Shown in pieces: positions 15,040-23,742 of a stretch of 52,038 nt of DNA (the first letter of the stretch is position 1; each line of letters opens with the position of its first letter). The translations under genes and the position numbers were made by a program. Under the pieces are notes generated by a model that saw nothing but the letters and a program-made list of their open reading frames with translations, was not told the DNA's origin and ran no database searches. The DNA lies in NCBI GenBank assembly GCA_900696515.1, contig CAADGK010000137.1, positions 1 to 52,038 on the forward strand, read 5' to 3'. Source of the stretch: an uncultured Nitrosospira sp. (lineage in GTDB: Bacteria; Nitrospirota; Nitrospiria; Nitrospirales; Nitrospiraceae).

Positions 15040-17718
15040 TTAGCTTTGGGGCAGCAGAATCGTAAACGTCGTTCCCGCCCCCTCCTGACTTTCAACGGCG
15101 ATGGATCCCTGGTGCTCTTCAATAATGCCCTTGACGACCGTCAACCCTAACCCTGTCCCCTTGCCGAATTCCTTCGTCGTGAAAAAGGGATCGAAGATCT
15201 TCTTGATCACTTCTCGCGGGATGCCATGGCCCGTATCTGCAACGGTGAGTCTGACCATCTGTGGTTCAGGGGCCAGCGTGACACGGAGAGTCCCGCCTTC
15301 CGGCATCGCATGCACGGCATTCATGACGAGGTTGATCATGACTTGGCTCATCTGGTCCGCATCGGCCAGAACCATGGGGCACGGATCGGCCAAGGACAAC
15401 TCAACCTGGATCCGGCTTCGCACAAGACGTTCGTGAAACATCTCGAGACTGTCTTCAACCACTTGCTTCAGATCAAGCGCACCGCGTTCCGGAGTTTTCC
15501 GTCGTGCGAAGGAAAGCAACTGGTTCATCACCCTTGTAATCCGTTCGACTTGGGTCACAATGGTCTGGAGGCCTTTCTTGATCGACTCGTCCGTGACACG
15601 ATCCATCAAGTATTCCGCACGGCCAAGAATGACGTTCATCGGCGTCCCGATTTCGTGGGCCATGCCCGAGGCCACCGTCCCGAGTTCTGCGATGCGCTCA
15701 GTTTTTCGTAACTGTTCTTGCAGCCGCTTCCGCTCGCCGATATCCCGCAACATGACCAGTATCGCCGGACCTTCCTCATCCACGAATCGCGCCGCGCTGA
15801 CTTCCACGTCCACGGGCTTTCCCCCCAGCGTGAGAACTTTCTCCTCGAACATGGGCACTTGTGGTCGGCCTTCCACCAATTCGTGGATGCGCTCTTGAAT
15901 GACACGATGATAGTCAGGATGAAACAGGTCCAATGGGGATTTCCCGAGAATCTCCTCCGCCTTCACGGCGCCGAACAGCTTGATGGCCTGGTCGTTCGCA
16001 AAGAGGATGCGGTCTCCTCGATTCACAAAGATCGCGTAAGGCGAAATAGCAATCAGACGCCGGTACCGTTCTTCACTCTGCCGCAGCAAGTGCTCCGCTC
16101 GCTTCCGTTCCGTGATGTCGGTGACAAACCCTTCCAGGTAGCTCAGGCCACCGTCCATGGCATAAATCCCTTCACCCCGTTCCCAGACCGACTTGACCTC
16201 CCCCGCTCTGGTGAGGATTCGATAGGTCGTTTCGTAGGGGCGACGCTGCGCCACCGCCGCTTGAATCTCTTGCCACACTCGCTCGCGGTCGCCCGGATGA
16301 GTATTGTCTCCGTAGGAGATCGACCGTTCTACGAGATATTCGCTGACGCTGTACCCGGTCAAATCCGAGACCCCTTCGCTGAGATACTCGAAGGTCCAGT
16401 TACGGTTGTTCTGGCAACGGTACACAAAGCCCGGCAGATTGCCGATCAAGGTAGAAAGTTGCCTCTGACTTTCATGGAGAGCGGCTTCGTCTTGCTTCCG
16501 CTTCGTAATATCCTCGGTGAAGAAGACGAGGCCTCCGACGGTCCCCTCGATCGTATACCAAGGACGCACCTCCCACTGCAGCCACTGCTCGGCCCCATCC
16601 TGTCGGACAAAGCAGTCCTCCTCACAGCGTATGACTTCTCCGGCCAGTCCCCGTTGATGCACGACCTTCCACCGTTCCGGAATCTCAGGAAAGACCTCAT
16701 AGTGCGATCGTCCAATGAGGATCTGATCTTCCAATCTATAGTCGGTAATCCACCGTTGACTGACGGCAAGATAGCGCAGATCACGATCCAACATGGCCAA
16801 CGCTGCCGGAGCATATTGCATCAATAGCCGCGACCGTTCCGTGGTCTCCTGGAGCAGGCTTTCGGCATGCTTGCGCTCGGTGATGTCCCGAAGAACAACG
16901 GTAAAATACCTCGTCCTCTCCACGGAGACATGGGAGATGGCGGCTTCAATCGGAAACTCTTCTCCGTTCGAGCGAAGCCCCATCACCGCCCCCAGCTGTC
17001 CCATCTTGCGGCTCGTGACGCCGGATCGACCGAATCGCTGGACATGCTGCCGATGGCCTTCGCGGAACCGCGCGGGCAAGAAGCGATCGAGCGGCTGTCC
17101 GATCGCTTCTTGAGTGGAGCAGCCAAACATCTGCTCGGCCGCATGGTTGAACAGCACGACTCTCTGCGTTTCGTCCACCGTAATGATCGCATCCATCGCG
17201 GATTCGATGATGCTTTCGAGCCGCAGTTGGCTGACCAGAAGCTGTTCCTCGGCTTCTTTGCGACCGACGACGGCACGAACGGCTTCCCGGTCCGCGTAGT
17301 ACCGTGCCTGTTGCGCCTCCATCATCAACCCTTCGGCATGGGCTCGCTCCACACGCTCCGACATCAGCTCTCGTCCTGCCTGCACCGATTCATGCCGCAG
17401 CCGTCTGAAGCGAATCAATCCCAGGGCTAAGATCCACAAAACCACGGTTCCCAATGTACGATTGAGCACGCCGTACAGGAGTGAACTGCCCGGCGGCTTG
17501 AGAAACAGCCCGAGCCAAAGGAGGCTGGTGGCAAGGCCGCAAAAATAGAGCGATTCTTGATCCTTCGACCTGAACACCGTAAGCAACAGCGGAATGACAT
17601 AGAGGATCGAGACGGCAATTCCCACTGGGGTCAGCAGGTCGACAACAAAGATGCCAATTGTGAGGAGTGGGATCGTCCAAGGCGCGGTGCGCATAGCGAG
17701 AGGCTCGACATCCTTCAT
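15040..17718 (-). CDS. Membrane multi-PAS sensor histidine kinase
   Basis: The protein has 892 residues. N-terminal hydrophobic segments (about 12-85) are followed by a charged coiled coil (95-145). Four PAS/PAC modules come next (about 150-275, 285-400, 410-530 and 540-655), then a HisKA dimerisation domain with SGMAHEIGTPMNVI (phospho-His) and a HATPase domain (NLVMNAVHAMPEGG, DTGHGIP, GKGTGLGL). It autophosphorylates on His and passes phosphate to a receiver. The gene lies 69 bp downstream of the NtrC-type regulator gene, same strand, so the two form a two-component operon. Input ligands are unknown; the stacked PAS domains suggest redox or small-molecule sensing. Confidence 0.93.
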   Translation of the reverse strand: MKDVEPLAMRTAPWTIPLLTIGIFVVDLLTPVGIAVSILYVIPLLLTVFRSKDQESLYFCGLATSLLWLGLFLKPPGSSLLYGVLNRTLGTVVLWILALGLIRFRRLRHESVQAGRELMSERVERAHAEGLMMEAQQARYYADREAVRAVVGRKEAEEQLLVSQLRLESIIESAMDAIITVDETQRVVLFNHAAEQMFGCSTQEAIGQPLDRFLPARFREGHRQHVQRFGRSGVTSRKMGQLGAVMGLRSNGEEFPIEAAISHVSVERTRYFTVVLRDITERKHAESLLQETTERSRLLMQYAPAALAMLDRDLRYLAVSQRWITDYRLEDQILIGRSHYEVFPEIPERWKVVHQRGLAGEVIRCEEDCFVRQDGAEQWLQWEVRPWYTIEGTVGGLVFFTEDITKRKQDEAALHESQRQLSTLIGNLPGFVYRCQNNRNWTFEYLSEGVSDLTGYSVSEYLVERSISYGDNTHPGDRERVWQEIQAAVAQRRPYETTYRILTRAGEVKSVWERGEGIYAMDGGLSYLEGFVTDITERKRAEHLLRQSEERYRRLIAISPYAIFVNRGDRILFANDQAIKLFGAVKAEEILGKSPLDLFHPDYHRVIQERIHELVEGRPQVPMFEEKVLTLGGKPVDVEVSAARFVDEEGPAILVMLRDIGERKRLQEQLRKTERIAELGTVASGMAHEIGTPMNVILGRAEYLMDRVTDESIKKGLQTIVTQVERITRVMNQLLSFARRKTPERGALDLKQVVEDSLEMFHERLVRSRIQVELSLADPCPMVLADADQMSQVMINLVMNAVHAMPEGGTLRVTLAPEPQMVRLTVADTGHGIPREVIKKIFDPFFTTKEFGKGTGLGLTVVKGIIEEHQGSIAVESQEGAGTTFTILLPQS

Positions 17719-17787
17719 GTGATCGACCCCGGCCTGGAGTGGGACTATCCAATCACTGTCCCGCTGCGACGATCCAATAGTGGTAGA

Positions 17788-19167
17788 TTAATCCTCTGGG
17801 TGAGGCGTACCTTCGATTTCGGCGAGTTTACGGTATAGAGTCTTTCGATCGATTCCAAGGGCATGGGCGGCCTGATACTTGTTGCCGCCGGTCTTTTCGA
17901 GGACCTTCTTGATGTATTCTTTCTCAAGCTCGTGTAACGGCAAGGTGTGTTCGGCCGCTTCATCCAACACACGCCGGTCTCCTCGCGCTCCCTGTACCGC
18001 CGGGGGCAGATCATCCGGTGCAATCTTCTCACTACGGCTCAGCGTTACGGCCCGCTCAATGACGTTCTCCAGCTCTCGCACATTGCCGGGCCACGCATAG
18101 TCCATCAGCATGGCAAGGGCCGCCTCGCTCACCCCCTTCACTTCCTTCCCGCGCACCTGGCCGCATTTCTTGAGAAACGCCTCCACCAGCAGCGGGATAT
18201 CCTCCCGCCGCTCTCGAAGCGGCGGCAACTTCAGTTCGATGACGTTGAGCCGATAGTAAAGGTCCTCGCGAAACCGCTTGTGCTTCACTTCCTCATTGAG
18301 ATTCAAGTTTGTGGCCGCGATGATCCTGACATCCACCGAGATCGGTTTCGTTGCACCCACCCTCCTGATTTCCTTCTCCTGAATCGCACGCAGAATCTTG
18401 GCCTGGAGCATCAACGGCAGCTCGCTGATCTCGTCGAGAAACAAGGTGCCTTTCTGCGCTTCTTCGAACAAGCCCCGCTTGTCGAGCTTGGCATCGGTAA
18501 AGGCCCCGCGCATGTGCCCGAAGAGCTCGCTCTCCAGCAGTTGTTCCGGGATGGCCGCGCAATTGACCGGGATAAACGGGGCATCTTTCCGGTCGCTGTT
18601 GAAGTGAATCGCCTTCGCCACCAATTCCTTGCCGGTTCCACTCTCACCGGTAATCAGGACATTGGTCGGACTATCGGCTACCCGGCGAATGAGATCGAAG
18701 ACCCCTTGGATCGCCTTGCTCTTTCCCAGGATCTGATGAAAACTATATTCTTTGTGCACTTCCTTTCGAAGTCGACTTACTTCCCGCCGCAACGACGCCT
18801 CACGAACGACCCGCTCGATCACGCGAACGAGGTCATCTTTCTTCACAGGCTTCGTGAGATAATCGCTGGCTCCGTGTTTCATCGCTTCGACCGCCGTCTC
18901 CACCGACCCGAATGCCGTCATCAGAATGACGTTGAGGTCGGGATATCTGCGCTTGATTTCAGTCAGCAATTCGATCCCTTCCATCCCTTTCATACGGAGA
19001 TCGGTCAGGACCACGGCATAGTCTTCCTCGCCCAGTCGTTTCAGGGCCTTTTCTCCGCTCCCGGCCATCGTCACCTGGTGACCGCGGTCCTTCAGCATGT
19101 CATAGGCCAACTCCCGCATATCCGCGTCATCATCCACAACGAGGATTGCACCCCAATCTTCCGTCAT
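17788..19167 (-). CDS. NtrC-family sigma-54 response regulator
   Basis: I start it at the ATG at 19167 (GGAGAAGG upstream), not the in-frame start at 19206, giving 459 residues. A receiver domain (about 7-120, LVVDDDAD, Asp in LTDLRMKG, Lys in LTKPV) is followed by an AAA+ domain (about 145-375: [16 protein letters not shown]) and a Fis-type helix-turn-helix (NKYQAAHALGIDRKTLYRKL). The sigma-54 contact loop reads GAFTDA instead of GAFTGA. It is cotranscribed with the PAS kinase and is probably its phosphorylation target. Three TGCGACA elements upstream may be autoregulatory binding sites. Confidence 0.92.
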   Translation of the reverse strand: MTEDWGAILVVDDDADMRELAYDMLKDRGHQVTMAGSGEKALKRLGEEDYAVVLTDLRMKGMEGIELLTEIKRRYPDLNVILMTAFGSVETAVEAMKHGASDYLTKPVKKDDLVRVIERVVREASLRREVSRLRKEVHKEYSFHQILGKSKAIQGVFDLIRRVADSPTNVLITGESGTGKELVAKAIHFNSDRKDAPFIPVNCAAIPEQLLESELFGHMRGAFTDAKLDKRGLFEEAQKGTLFLDEISELPLMLQAKILRAIQEKEIRRVGATKPISVDVRIIAATNLNLNEEVKHKRFREDLYYRLNVIELKLPPLRERREDIPLLVEAFLKKCGQVRGKEVKGVSEAALAMLMDYAWPGNVRELENVIERAVTLSRSEKIAPDDLPPAVQGARGDRRVLDEAAEHTLPLHELEKEYIKKVLEKTGGNKYQAAHALGIDRKTLYRKLAEIEGTPHPED

Positions 19168-19219
19168 GCCCTTCTCCAAAATAAAAGAATCGTTGAGCAG
19201 AACCACAGCTGCCCCATAT

Positions 19220-19279
19220 TGCGACAGTGATCTATCATCTTTGGGGCATTATGCGACATTTTTCATAAGATTGTCGCAT
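19220..19279 (-). promoter_or_regulatory. TGCGACA/TGTCGCA repeat sites upstream of the NtrC-type gene
   Basis: An inverted pair, ATGCGACA (19251-19258) and TGTCGCAT (19272-19279), with 13 bases between arms, plus a third TGCGACA at 19220-19226, lie 53-112 bases upstream of the regulator start. The layout fits enhancer sites for a dimeric activator. Confidence 0.5.
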
Positions 19280-19314
19280 TGAGCAGACAAGGGTGCAAGG
19301 GGAGGACCACGGGG

Positions 19315-20133
19315 CTACTGACCCTGGGAAACTCCTGCGCCTGATTGGATCGCCGCGCCGCTCTGAACCAGTTCAAAAGAAACATCGGTTACGGCAACGG
19401 CTTTGATCGGTGGCTGATTCCCCTCATACCTGCTCGGGAATACATACCACCGCTCCTCAGCCGCAAACAAAAGCTTGTACGTAGCCACATCATCGCGAAG
19501 ATATACGTTCAGAAGCGACGAGGTGTCTTGCTGATCTAGCCGTGCCCAGTTTGTGCCGAGCTGTGCGGGCACAACATACAGCGCAGCAGTGATCACCGCG
19601 AGCGAGAGGTACGCCCTCGACAGATCGATACTCCGGTCAATATTGCCGAATCTCACCACAAAGAGTTCGAGTGTCGACGCACATAAGAAGAGAAGAAGAG
19701 GGATCGCAATCAGCAAGAAGTCGATCGCGGCAGACACGAAATCAAGTGAGCTGAGCAGCGTGGGGATGCTGAGAAGTCCGGCCAACAGCCACGGACCATG
19801 CCGGACCCCCGCGACCGAAATCTTGCACGCTGAGGTCGTCGGCACACTACCGAGCCCCTCGATCAGCGTGAGATTCGTGACGGCCACATACCCGAAGAAG
19901 AGAATGAGCAGCAGCGGGATCCAGCTCTGACTGAAATAGATCGCGATCGGAACCTCTTCCAGGATCCACGAGGCTCCGAACGCTGAAAAGTACGATCTGG
20001 TGTACACCGATCCGGACAGATAGGCCGCACCGGTCATCGTGAACAGGGCGATGAAGACCTTTGGCCCTTGTTCGATCAGGCGGCGAGCGTTGGCACGAGC
20101 CTCTTCGATTTTCTTGTTGTCGCTGGACCGCAT
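19315..20133 (-). CDS. Multi-pass membrane protein of unknown function
   Basis: The 272-residue product has a cytoplasmic-type basic N-terminus (1-23) and about five hydrophobic helices (about 26-46, 68-88, 113-131, 133-153, 170-190). A soluble C-terminal domain of ~75 residues with no membrane segment follows. There are no catalytic motifs that I recognise. The C-terminal part alternates short beta strands and may be periplasmic. No neighbour suggests a job; the ribosome site is weak and the start could shift. Confidence 0.6.
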   Translation of the reverse strand: MRSSDNKKIEEARANARRLIEQGPKVFIALFTMTGAAYLSGSVYTRSYFSAFGASWILEEVPIAIYFSQSWIPLLLILFFGYVAVTNLTLIEGLGSVPTTSACKISVAGVRHGPWLLAGLLSIPTLLSSLDFVSAAIDFLLIAIPLLLFLCASTLELFVVRFGNIDRSIDLSRAYLSLAVITAALYVVPAQLGTNWARLDQQDTSSLLNVYLRDDVATYKLLFAAEERWYVFPSRYEGNQPPIKAVAVTDVSFELVQSGAAIQSGAGVSQGQ

Positions 20134-20238
20134 GGTTTACGACGCGGGACCGTAGAACGACCATGACCTTTTGTGTGATGTATTCTAGGATCGACTTGGA
20201 CGCCGGTGCAATGCGCATTGTGTGGAGGTCATGAATCT

Positions 20239-20544
20239 TAGCAGTTTGCTGAAAAGATTGGTTTCTGGTTCGCGCGCCGTTACATGATGAAAAAAGAACT
20301 GTGGCACTCTACAGCTCAGAATGCTCAAAAAGGCTGTCCAGCAAGGCCGCAGCGAGCGAAGGGGCGAGGAGGTACATACCAAGCTTCGCTTGACCCGCTC
20401 GCTTTGATCACATGCGAGCGGATAGGTACTTTGCCTTTAGTGGTCTTTACAGCGTTGAGCCTCTGAGCGATGCGACCTGCCTGCGCGAAGCGCTTCGGCG
20501 AAGGCAGGGAACGCCGCTGGAAGACTTTTTCAGCATTCTGCTAG
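20239..20544. repeat. Dispersed repeat, copy A
   Basis: This 306-bp element has inverted ends (TAGCAGTTTGCTGAAAA ... TTTTTCAGCATTCTGCTA). It also contains an internal CAGAATGCTCAAAAAGGC, which is an inverted partner of the right end. It shares blocks with the copies at 22640, 41328 and 48071. The right end supplies the TAG stop codon of the adjacent minus-strand gene (20541-20543). It has about 100 bp more in the middle than copy B. Confidence 0.8.
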
Positions 20545-21170
20545 CGCCACAAAATCGACGATACTCCAGCATACGGCAGCACGGCGTCCAGTCCTAAGTT
20601 CCGTTCTCCTACCCCCGCATTCGAGATGTGGTGGTATCGCACCCCCACGGTCAACGCCATGCTGGTCGTCGCGTAGTATTGAATGCCTGGTCCCGTCTCA
20701 AGGGTAAAGTTCACCTGGCTACTGTCCTCGGCAATGCGGGGAGCGAGATCCGTCCACAGTACACCAACTCCGACATCCCAATAGGGCACCCAGCGCCCGA
20801 AGGAAAGGAGATTGTACTTCAGAACCAGCGATGCTCCGGCCCCATGACCAGTGAAGGTATTTTTGAACCGACCATAGACTGGTTCCACCTGTACCGCCAG
20901 ATTACCCGAAAGCATGCCGGCGTTCACTTCATCGGTCACAACCACCCCTATCCTGGGCATCATCAAGACGGCACGGCGACTTGATGAATGTGCCTCGGTG
21001 GGAAAGAGGAATTCCTCCCAGTACCCTACCGTTCCACCTGCCTCTATTGTCCCGCGCTTCAAGATAGTCCGGGCGTCCGGTATTGTGGCGTCCGACTGTG
21101 CCCAGCAGAGAGGAATCACTCCCACCCAGCCCGCGAGCAACACCCCTATCCATGCACCATAAGACGACAT
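20541..21170 (-). CDS. PagL-like outer-membrane protein (lipid A 3-O-deacylase family)
   Basis: I choose the ATG at 21170, where a clear signal peptide begins (about 1-26); the frame stays open to 21356 and the ribosome site is weak. The 209-residue product is a small beta-barrel with a C-terminal HHISNAG motif. In PagL the catalytic His and Ser are two apart (HxSNAG) and Glu follows at +14. Here His and Ser are kept and the +14 residue is Asp. PagL removes the 3-linked acyl chain of lipid A. I infer a PagL/acyloxyacyl-hydrolase-family protein; activity is uncertain because of the Asp. Its stop codon lies in repeat copy A. Confidence 0.65.
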   Translation of the reverse strand: MSSYGAWIGVLLAGWVGVIPLCWAQSDATIPDARTILKRGTIEAGGTVGYWEEFLFPTEAHSSSRRAVLMMPRIGVVVTDEVNAGMLSGNLAVQVEPVYGRFKNTFTGHGAGASLVLKYNLLSFGRWVPYWDVGVGVLWTDLAPRIAEDSSQVNFTLETGPGIQYYATTSMALTVGVRYHHISNAGVGERNLGLDAVLPYAGVSSILWR

Positions 21171-21388
21171 CGTACAACGGATCACTTGCAACAACGCTGC
21201 CGATTCGAAGAGTTGTACAGGGAAACCGAACCGGACCGATAAAAGTGATGATCGCACACGAAAGGGAGCCCCCCATTTCCACCGTTCGGGCAAAAAATGT
21301 GTGGGGAGAATTTTACTCGCGGCACAAATTCTGGTATATGTCACACGGACAATCACTATTCTCGAAATCGAAGGGAGGTGGGGAACTC

Positions 21389-21445
21389 ATGGCGACGAAG
21401 AAAGCAGCGAAGAAGCCGGCCAAGAAGGCGGCCAAGAAGAAGTAG
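21389..21445 (+). CDS. 18-residue Lys/Ala-rich micro-ORF (histone H1 tail-like)
   Basis: The ATG is preceded by GGGAGG, and the frame encodes MATKKAAKKPAKKAAKKK, then TAG. The composition (10 Lys, 5 Ala, 1 Pro in 18) is that of bacterial histone-H1-like or DNA-binding tails. A perfect GC-rich hairpin follows 12 bases after the stop. The ribosome site, ORF and hairpin together make a complete small transcription unit. It could instead be the remnant of a longer H1-like gene. I infer nucleic-acid binding from charge only. Confidence 0.5.
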   Translation: MATKKAAKKPAKKAAKKK

Positions 21446-21457
21446 CCATCGTATCAC

Positions 21458-21485
21458 GAGGAGGCGTCGGCCACGTCGCCTCCTC
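21458..21485 (+). terminator. Hairpin after the Lys/Ala micro-ORF
   Basis: GAGGAGGCG (21458-21466) pairs perfectly with CGCCTCCTC (21477-21485) across a 10-base loop. A T-rich but not uninterrupted stretch follows. Probably an intrinsic terminator. Confidence 0.55.
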
Positions 21486-21623
21486 ACCATCCTTCATTTT
21501 CTCCGCCCCCACACTGCCTCACAGGAGCCGCTCTCCGATCGAACACTTCCTCGGTCACAGCTCCAAGAGACCCGCTCGGAGGGAATCCATGGTTGTCCTT
21601 TGCAGTGATCCGGGTCATTTCGG

Positions 21624-22241
21624 CTAAGAGGGCTCCGTCTTGTTCATGAGTCGAACTGTCCGTCCGGCGAACCAGGCCCTCCAGTCCAGTTTCGTGAAGA
21701 GGACCACCAGTGCGAGCATGAGGACTTGCGTCACGACAAAATATCCCCCGAGGTAGGCAAAGATCGATGCCTCATCGACAACCACCTTCTGCGCCACCTC
21801 CGTCGCCATGACCACCCAAACGCTATAGGTCAGAAACCGGCCGATGAAGGCGGCCGCTGCCACCGGAGCCAGCGGCAAAGACGTGAGTCCATAGGCGATA
21901 AACAGCGAGTTCGATGGCAAGGGGCTGCAGGTATAGGCAAGGACGGCCCCGAACGTCATCGCGCGGTGCTGTTCCAGGCGGGCTTTCACCAGATCAACAT
22001 TCTCTTTGGTCCGCGCACTCAGCCAGCGTTGCCTGACGAGAAGAAACGCCATTTTCGCAAGCACCAGCCTTCCGGCGGTCGCCGCAGTTGCAGCCACGAG
22101 GGCGGTGAGCCAAGGATTCGCGCCGGGGCTGGACAAGGTTATTGCGGACACCACCATCCACGTCGGTGGTGCAAACGCGGGCAGACAATTGAGCACAAAG
22201 ATAATCGCAAAAAGAGACAGAGTGGTCATCGTTACATACAT
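21624..22241 (-). CDS. Small VTT/SNARE-associated-type (DedA-like) membrane protein
   Basis: The product has 205 residues from an ATG at 22241; a GTG at 22298 in the same frame is possible and neither has a strong ribosome site. Hydrophobic segments lie near residues 5-25, 45-70, 105-125, 135-160 and 165-190. A re-entrant-like PLPSNSLFIAYGLTSLP resembles the loop of VTT/DedA-type membrane proteins, which move lipids or protons. The gene is short for a full DedA. I infer the family from the loop and spacing only. Confidence 0.5.
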   Translation of the reverse strand: MYVTMTTLSLFAIIFVLNCLPAFAPPTWMVVSAITLSSPGANPWLTALVAATAATAGRLVLAKMAFLLVRQRWLSARTKENVDLVKARLEQHRAMTFGAVLAYTCSPLPSNSLFIAYGLTSLPLAPVAAAAFIGRFLTYSVWVVMATEVAQKVVVDEASIFAYLGGYFVVTQVLMLALVVLFTKLDWRAWFAGRTVRLMNKTEPS

Positions 22242-22639
22242 GCACAACCAACTGAGGATGCTGGCTCCATTGCGGCATTGCCGCGTATGCGCCACCAATC
22301 AGGCGAGTCTGGCGGTTCCCTTGACGTCACAGCTTGAATGGATTGCCGCATCCGCAACCACTGAATTGTATCGCGTGAGATAATGTTATAGACAGCCGGT
22401 AGGAGAATGAGAGACACGGCACAAGTCGTAGAGGATACGTGAGACGGCAGCGAAAACCGGCCGGCCCGAGAGGGAGAAACAGCGGACGTGCCAATCTCAC
22501 TGGCACGAGCGATGCCTCTGACAGATCCTAGCCGTTCGGCCACCATCGGCAGCAGAACAGAGTTTCATGCCGTACAGGCAGCCCTCTCCAGGAAGCCCCT
22601 GGGAGCATTTCCCCGGTCGATCCGATGATTGACTATTCG
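22242..22639. other. Gap with a hairpin overlapping a sigma-54-like box
   Basis: I see no gene. CGTGCCA (22487-22493) and TGGCACG (22501-22507) form a 7-bp stem. The right arm also starts TGGCACG-N4-ATGCC (22501-22516), which has the GG-N10-GC spacing of a sigma-54 promoter on the plus strand. No plus-strand gene follows. Confidence 0.35.
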
Positions 22640-22844
22640 CTAGCAGTTTGCTGAAAAACGCGGTTCTGCTTCGCACATCGTTGCACAATGATAGAAGGAA
22701 CTGTGGCACTCTACACCTCAGAATGCTCAAAAAGGCCGTCCAGCAAGGCCGCAGCGAGCGAAGGGGCGAGGCGTACGCTTCGGTACGTTGAGCCTCTGAG
22801 CGATGCGAGAACGCCGCTGGAAGGCTTTTTCAGCATTCTGCTAG
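22640..22844. repeat. Dispersed repeat, copy B
   Basis: This 205-bp element has terminal inverted repeats CTAGCAGTTTGCTGAAAAA and CTTTTTCAGCATTCTGCTAG. It contains the central CGTACGCTTCGGTACG palindrome and the GCCGCAGCGAGCGAAGGGGCGAGG block shared with copy A. Its right end gives the TAG stop codon (22841-22843) of the adjacent minus-strand gene. Confidence 0.85.
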
Positions 22845-23011
22845 TCTGTCTCCTCACCGCCTTCAATACATGCTTCACATTGGTCTAATTGAGAGGTGCC
22901 GTGCTCACTACAGAAATACCGACGACAGCGGCTGCATGTCATGAAGGTCATCCTGACTCGATCGTCGACTTCGCATTGAGCACACTGGCCGGCACTGCGG
23001 GCTTTGGGCAT
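22841..23011 (-). CDS. Small zinc-ribbon-like protein
   Basis: The ATG at 23011 follows GGAGAG; a longer frame to 23101 lacks support. The 56-residue product has CAQC, CSRC, a CSEH and CEAC, giving seven Cys and one His spaced for two zinc sites. It is acidic at both ends. Proteins like this often act in protein-protein or nucleic-acid contacts; no specific function is visible. The stop codon belongs to repeat copy B. Confidence 0.6.
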   Translation of the reverse strand: MPKARSAGQCAQCEVDDRVRMTFMTCSRCRRYFCSEHGTSQLDQCEACIEGGEETD

Positions 23012-23308
23012 CGTTATCTCTCCATGACAGGTCGTATGAGTTCTCAGACCATCCTTCGCATGATGTGGCGACTCCCGCAGGACGTGGCCCGCGTCCGCCA
23101 CACCATAAGTCCTTCACTACTAACACATCGGTGCTTGGCCCTCCAATTTAAAACGGTCATGTCCGGCTCGTAGTCATTCCGACCGCAACGCTCCCGTTGC
23201 GAACCGTCACAAAAGATGCTTCAGGTCTACTAAGATTACGCTGGACTGAGGCTATACAGACGGGCTGAGGATGAAGTTCTGTTGAAAGTTCTGCAGTGGC
23301 CCAGAGTC

Positions 23309-23350
23309 GTGAGCCGGCTGAGACTCAAACCCAAGACCCTTGCCTTCAAG
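23309..23350. repeat. Decayed copy of the tRNA-Lys 3' end (old attachment site)
   Basis: GTGAGCCGGCTG is followed by a diverged version of the tRNA-Lys 3' segment. Compared with attL, the substitutions are mostly G-to-A or C-to-T, with a small change at the AAAAG end. It lies 330 bp outside attL in the same orientation, as expected for the abandoned end of an earlier integration. Confidence 0.7.
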
Positions 23351-23384
23351 TACACGCGTGTTGACGACGTGAAGTGGTCTTTGC

Positions 23385-23621
23385 CTAACTCACGTGCAGA
23401 GCTTCGATGATCTTCACAATTTCCAATGCCACAAACACTCGGTTGCGTTGCTTCCCCATGGCTTCCTTCAGAATACCCCTGCCGATCAATTTATCGATGT
23501 TGAGCTGGGCCGATCGGTGTGTCACTTGTAAGAGCTTTGCGGCCTGAGTGGTCGTAATTGCCGTTCCCTTACGGCCGACACATAGTTCGGAGAGAAAATT
23601 GGAGGCCGAGGCCAGAACAGG
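23385..23621 (-). pseudogene. C-terminal fragment of a Fic-family protein (winged-helix tail)
   Basis: The frame encodes a helix-turn-helix/winged tail (TTTQAAKLLQVTHRSAQLNIDKL) followed by GILKEAMGKQRNRVFVALEI. The tail matches the C-terminal part of bacterial Fic/DUF4172-type proteins. The catalytic Fic core (HxFxDGNGR) is missing; upstream the frame runs into the attL tRNA fragment. I infer a remnant cut off by recombination at the attachment site, or left from an older element. Confidence 0.6.
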
Positions 23622-23638
23622 CGGTGGGAAAGAATGAA

Positions 23639-23684
23639 GTGGTGAGCCGGCTGGGACTCGAACCCAGGGCCCTCGCCTTAAAAG
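23639..23684. repeat. attL: 46-bp direct repeat of the tRNA-Lys 3' end
   Basis: These 46 bases are identical to 41243-41288, which cover the CCA end, T-arm, variable loop and part of the anticodon arm of tRNA-Lys. The flanks differ immediately on both sides. This is the displaced chromosomal end of the tRNA gene. Confidence 0.93.
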
Positions 23685-23742
23685 CACCGACATTTCTGAG
23701 ATAAATCAACAGGATGACTCGTCGGAGTCGTCCGATGAGTAG

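Noticed and set aside
23309-23350. Decayed att copy as the true left boundary of the element
   Set aside because: The 23639 copy matches attR perfectly over 46 bp; this copy has several mismatches.
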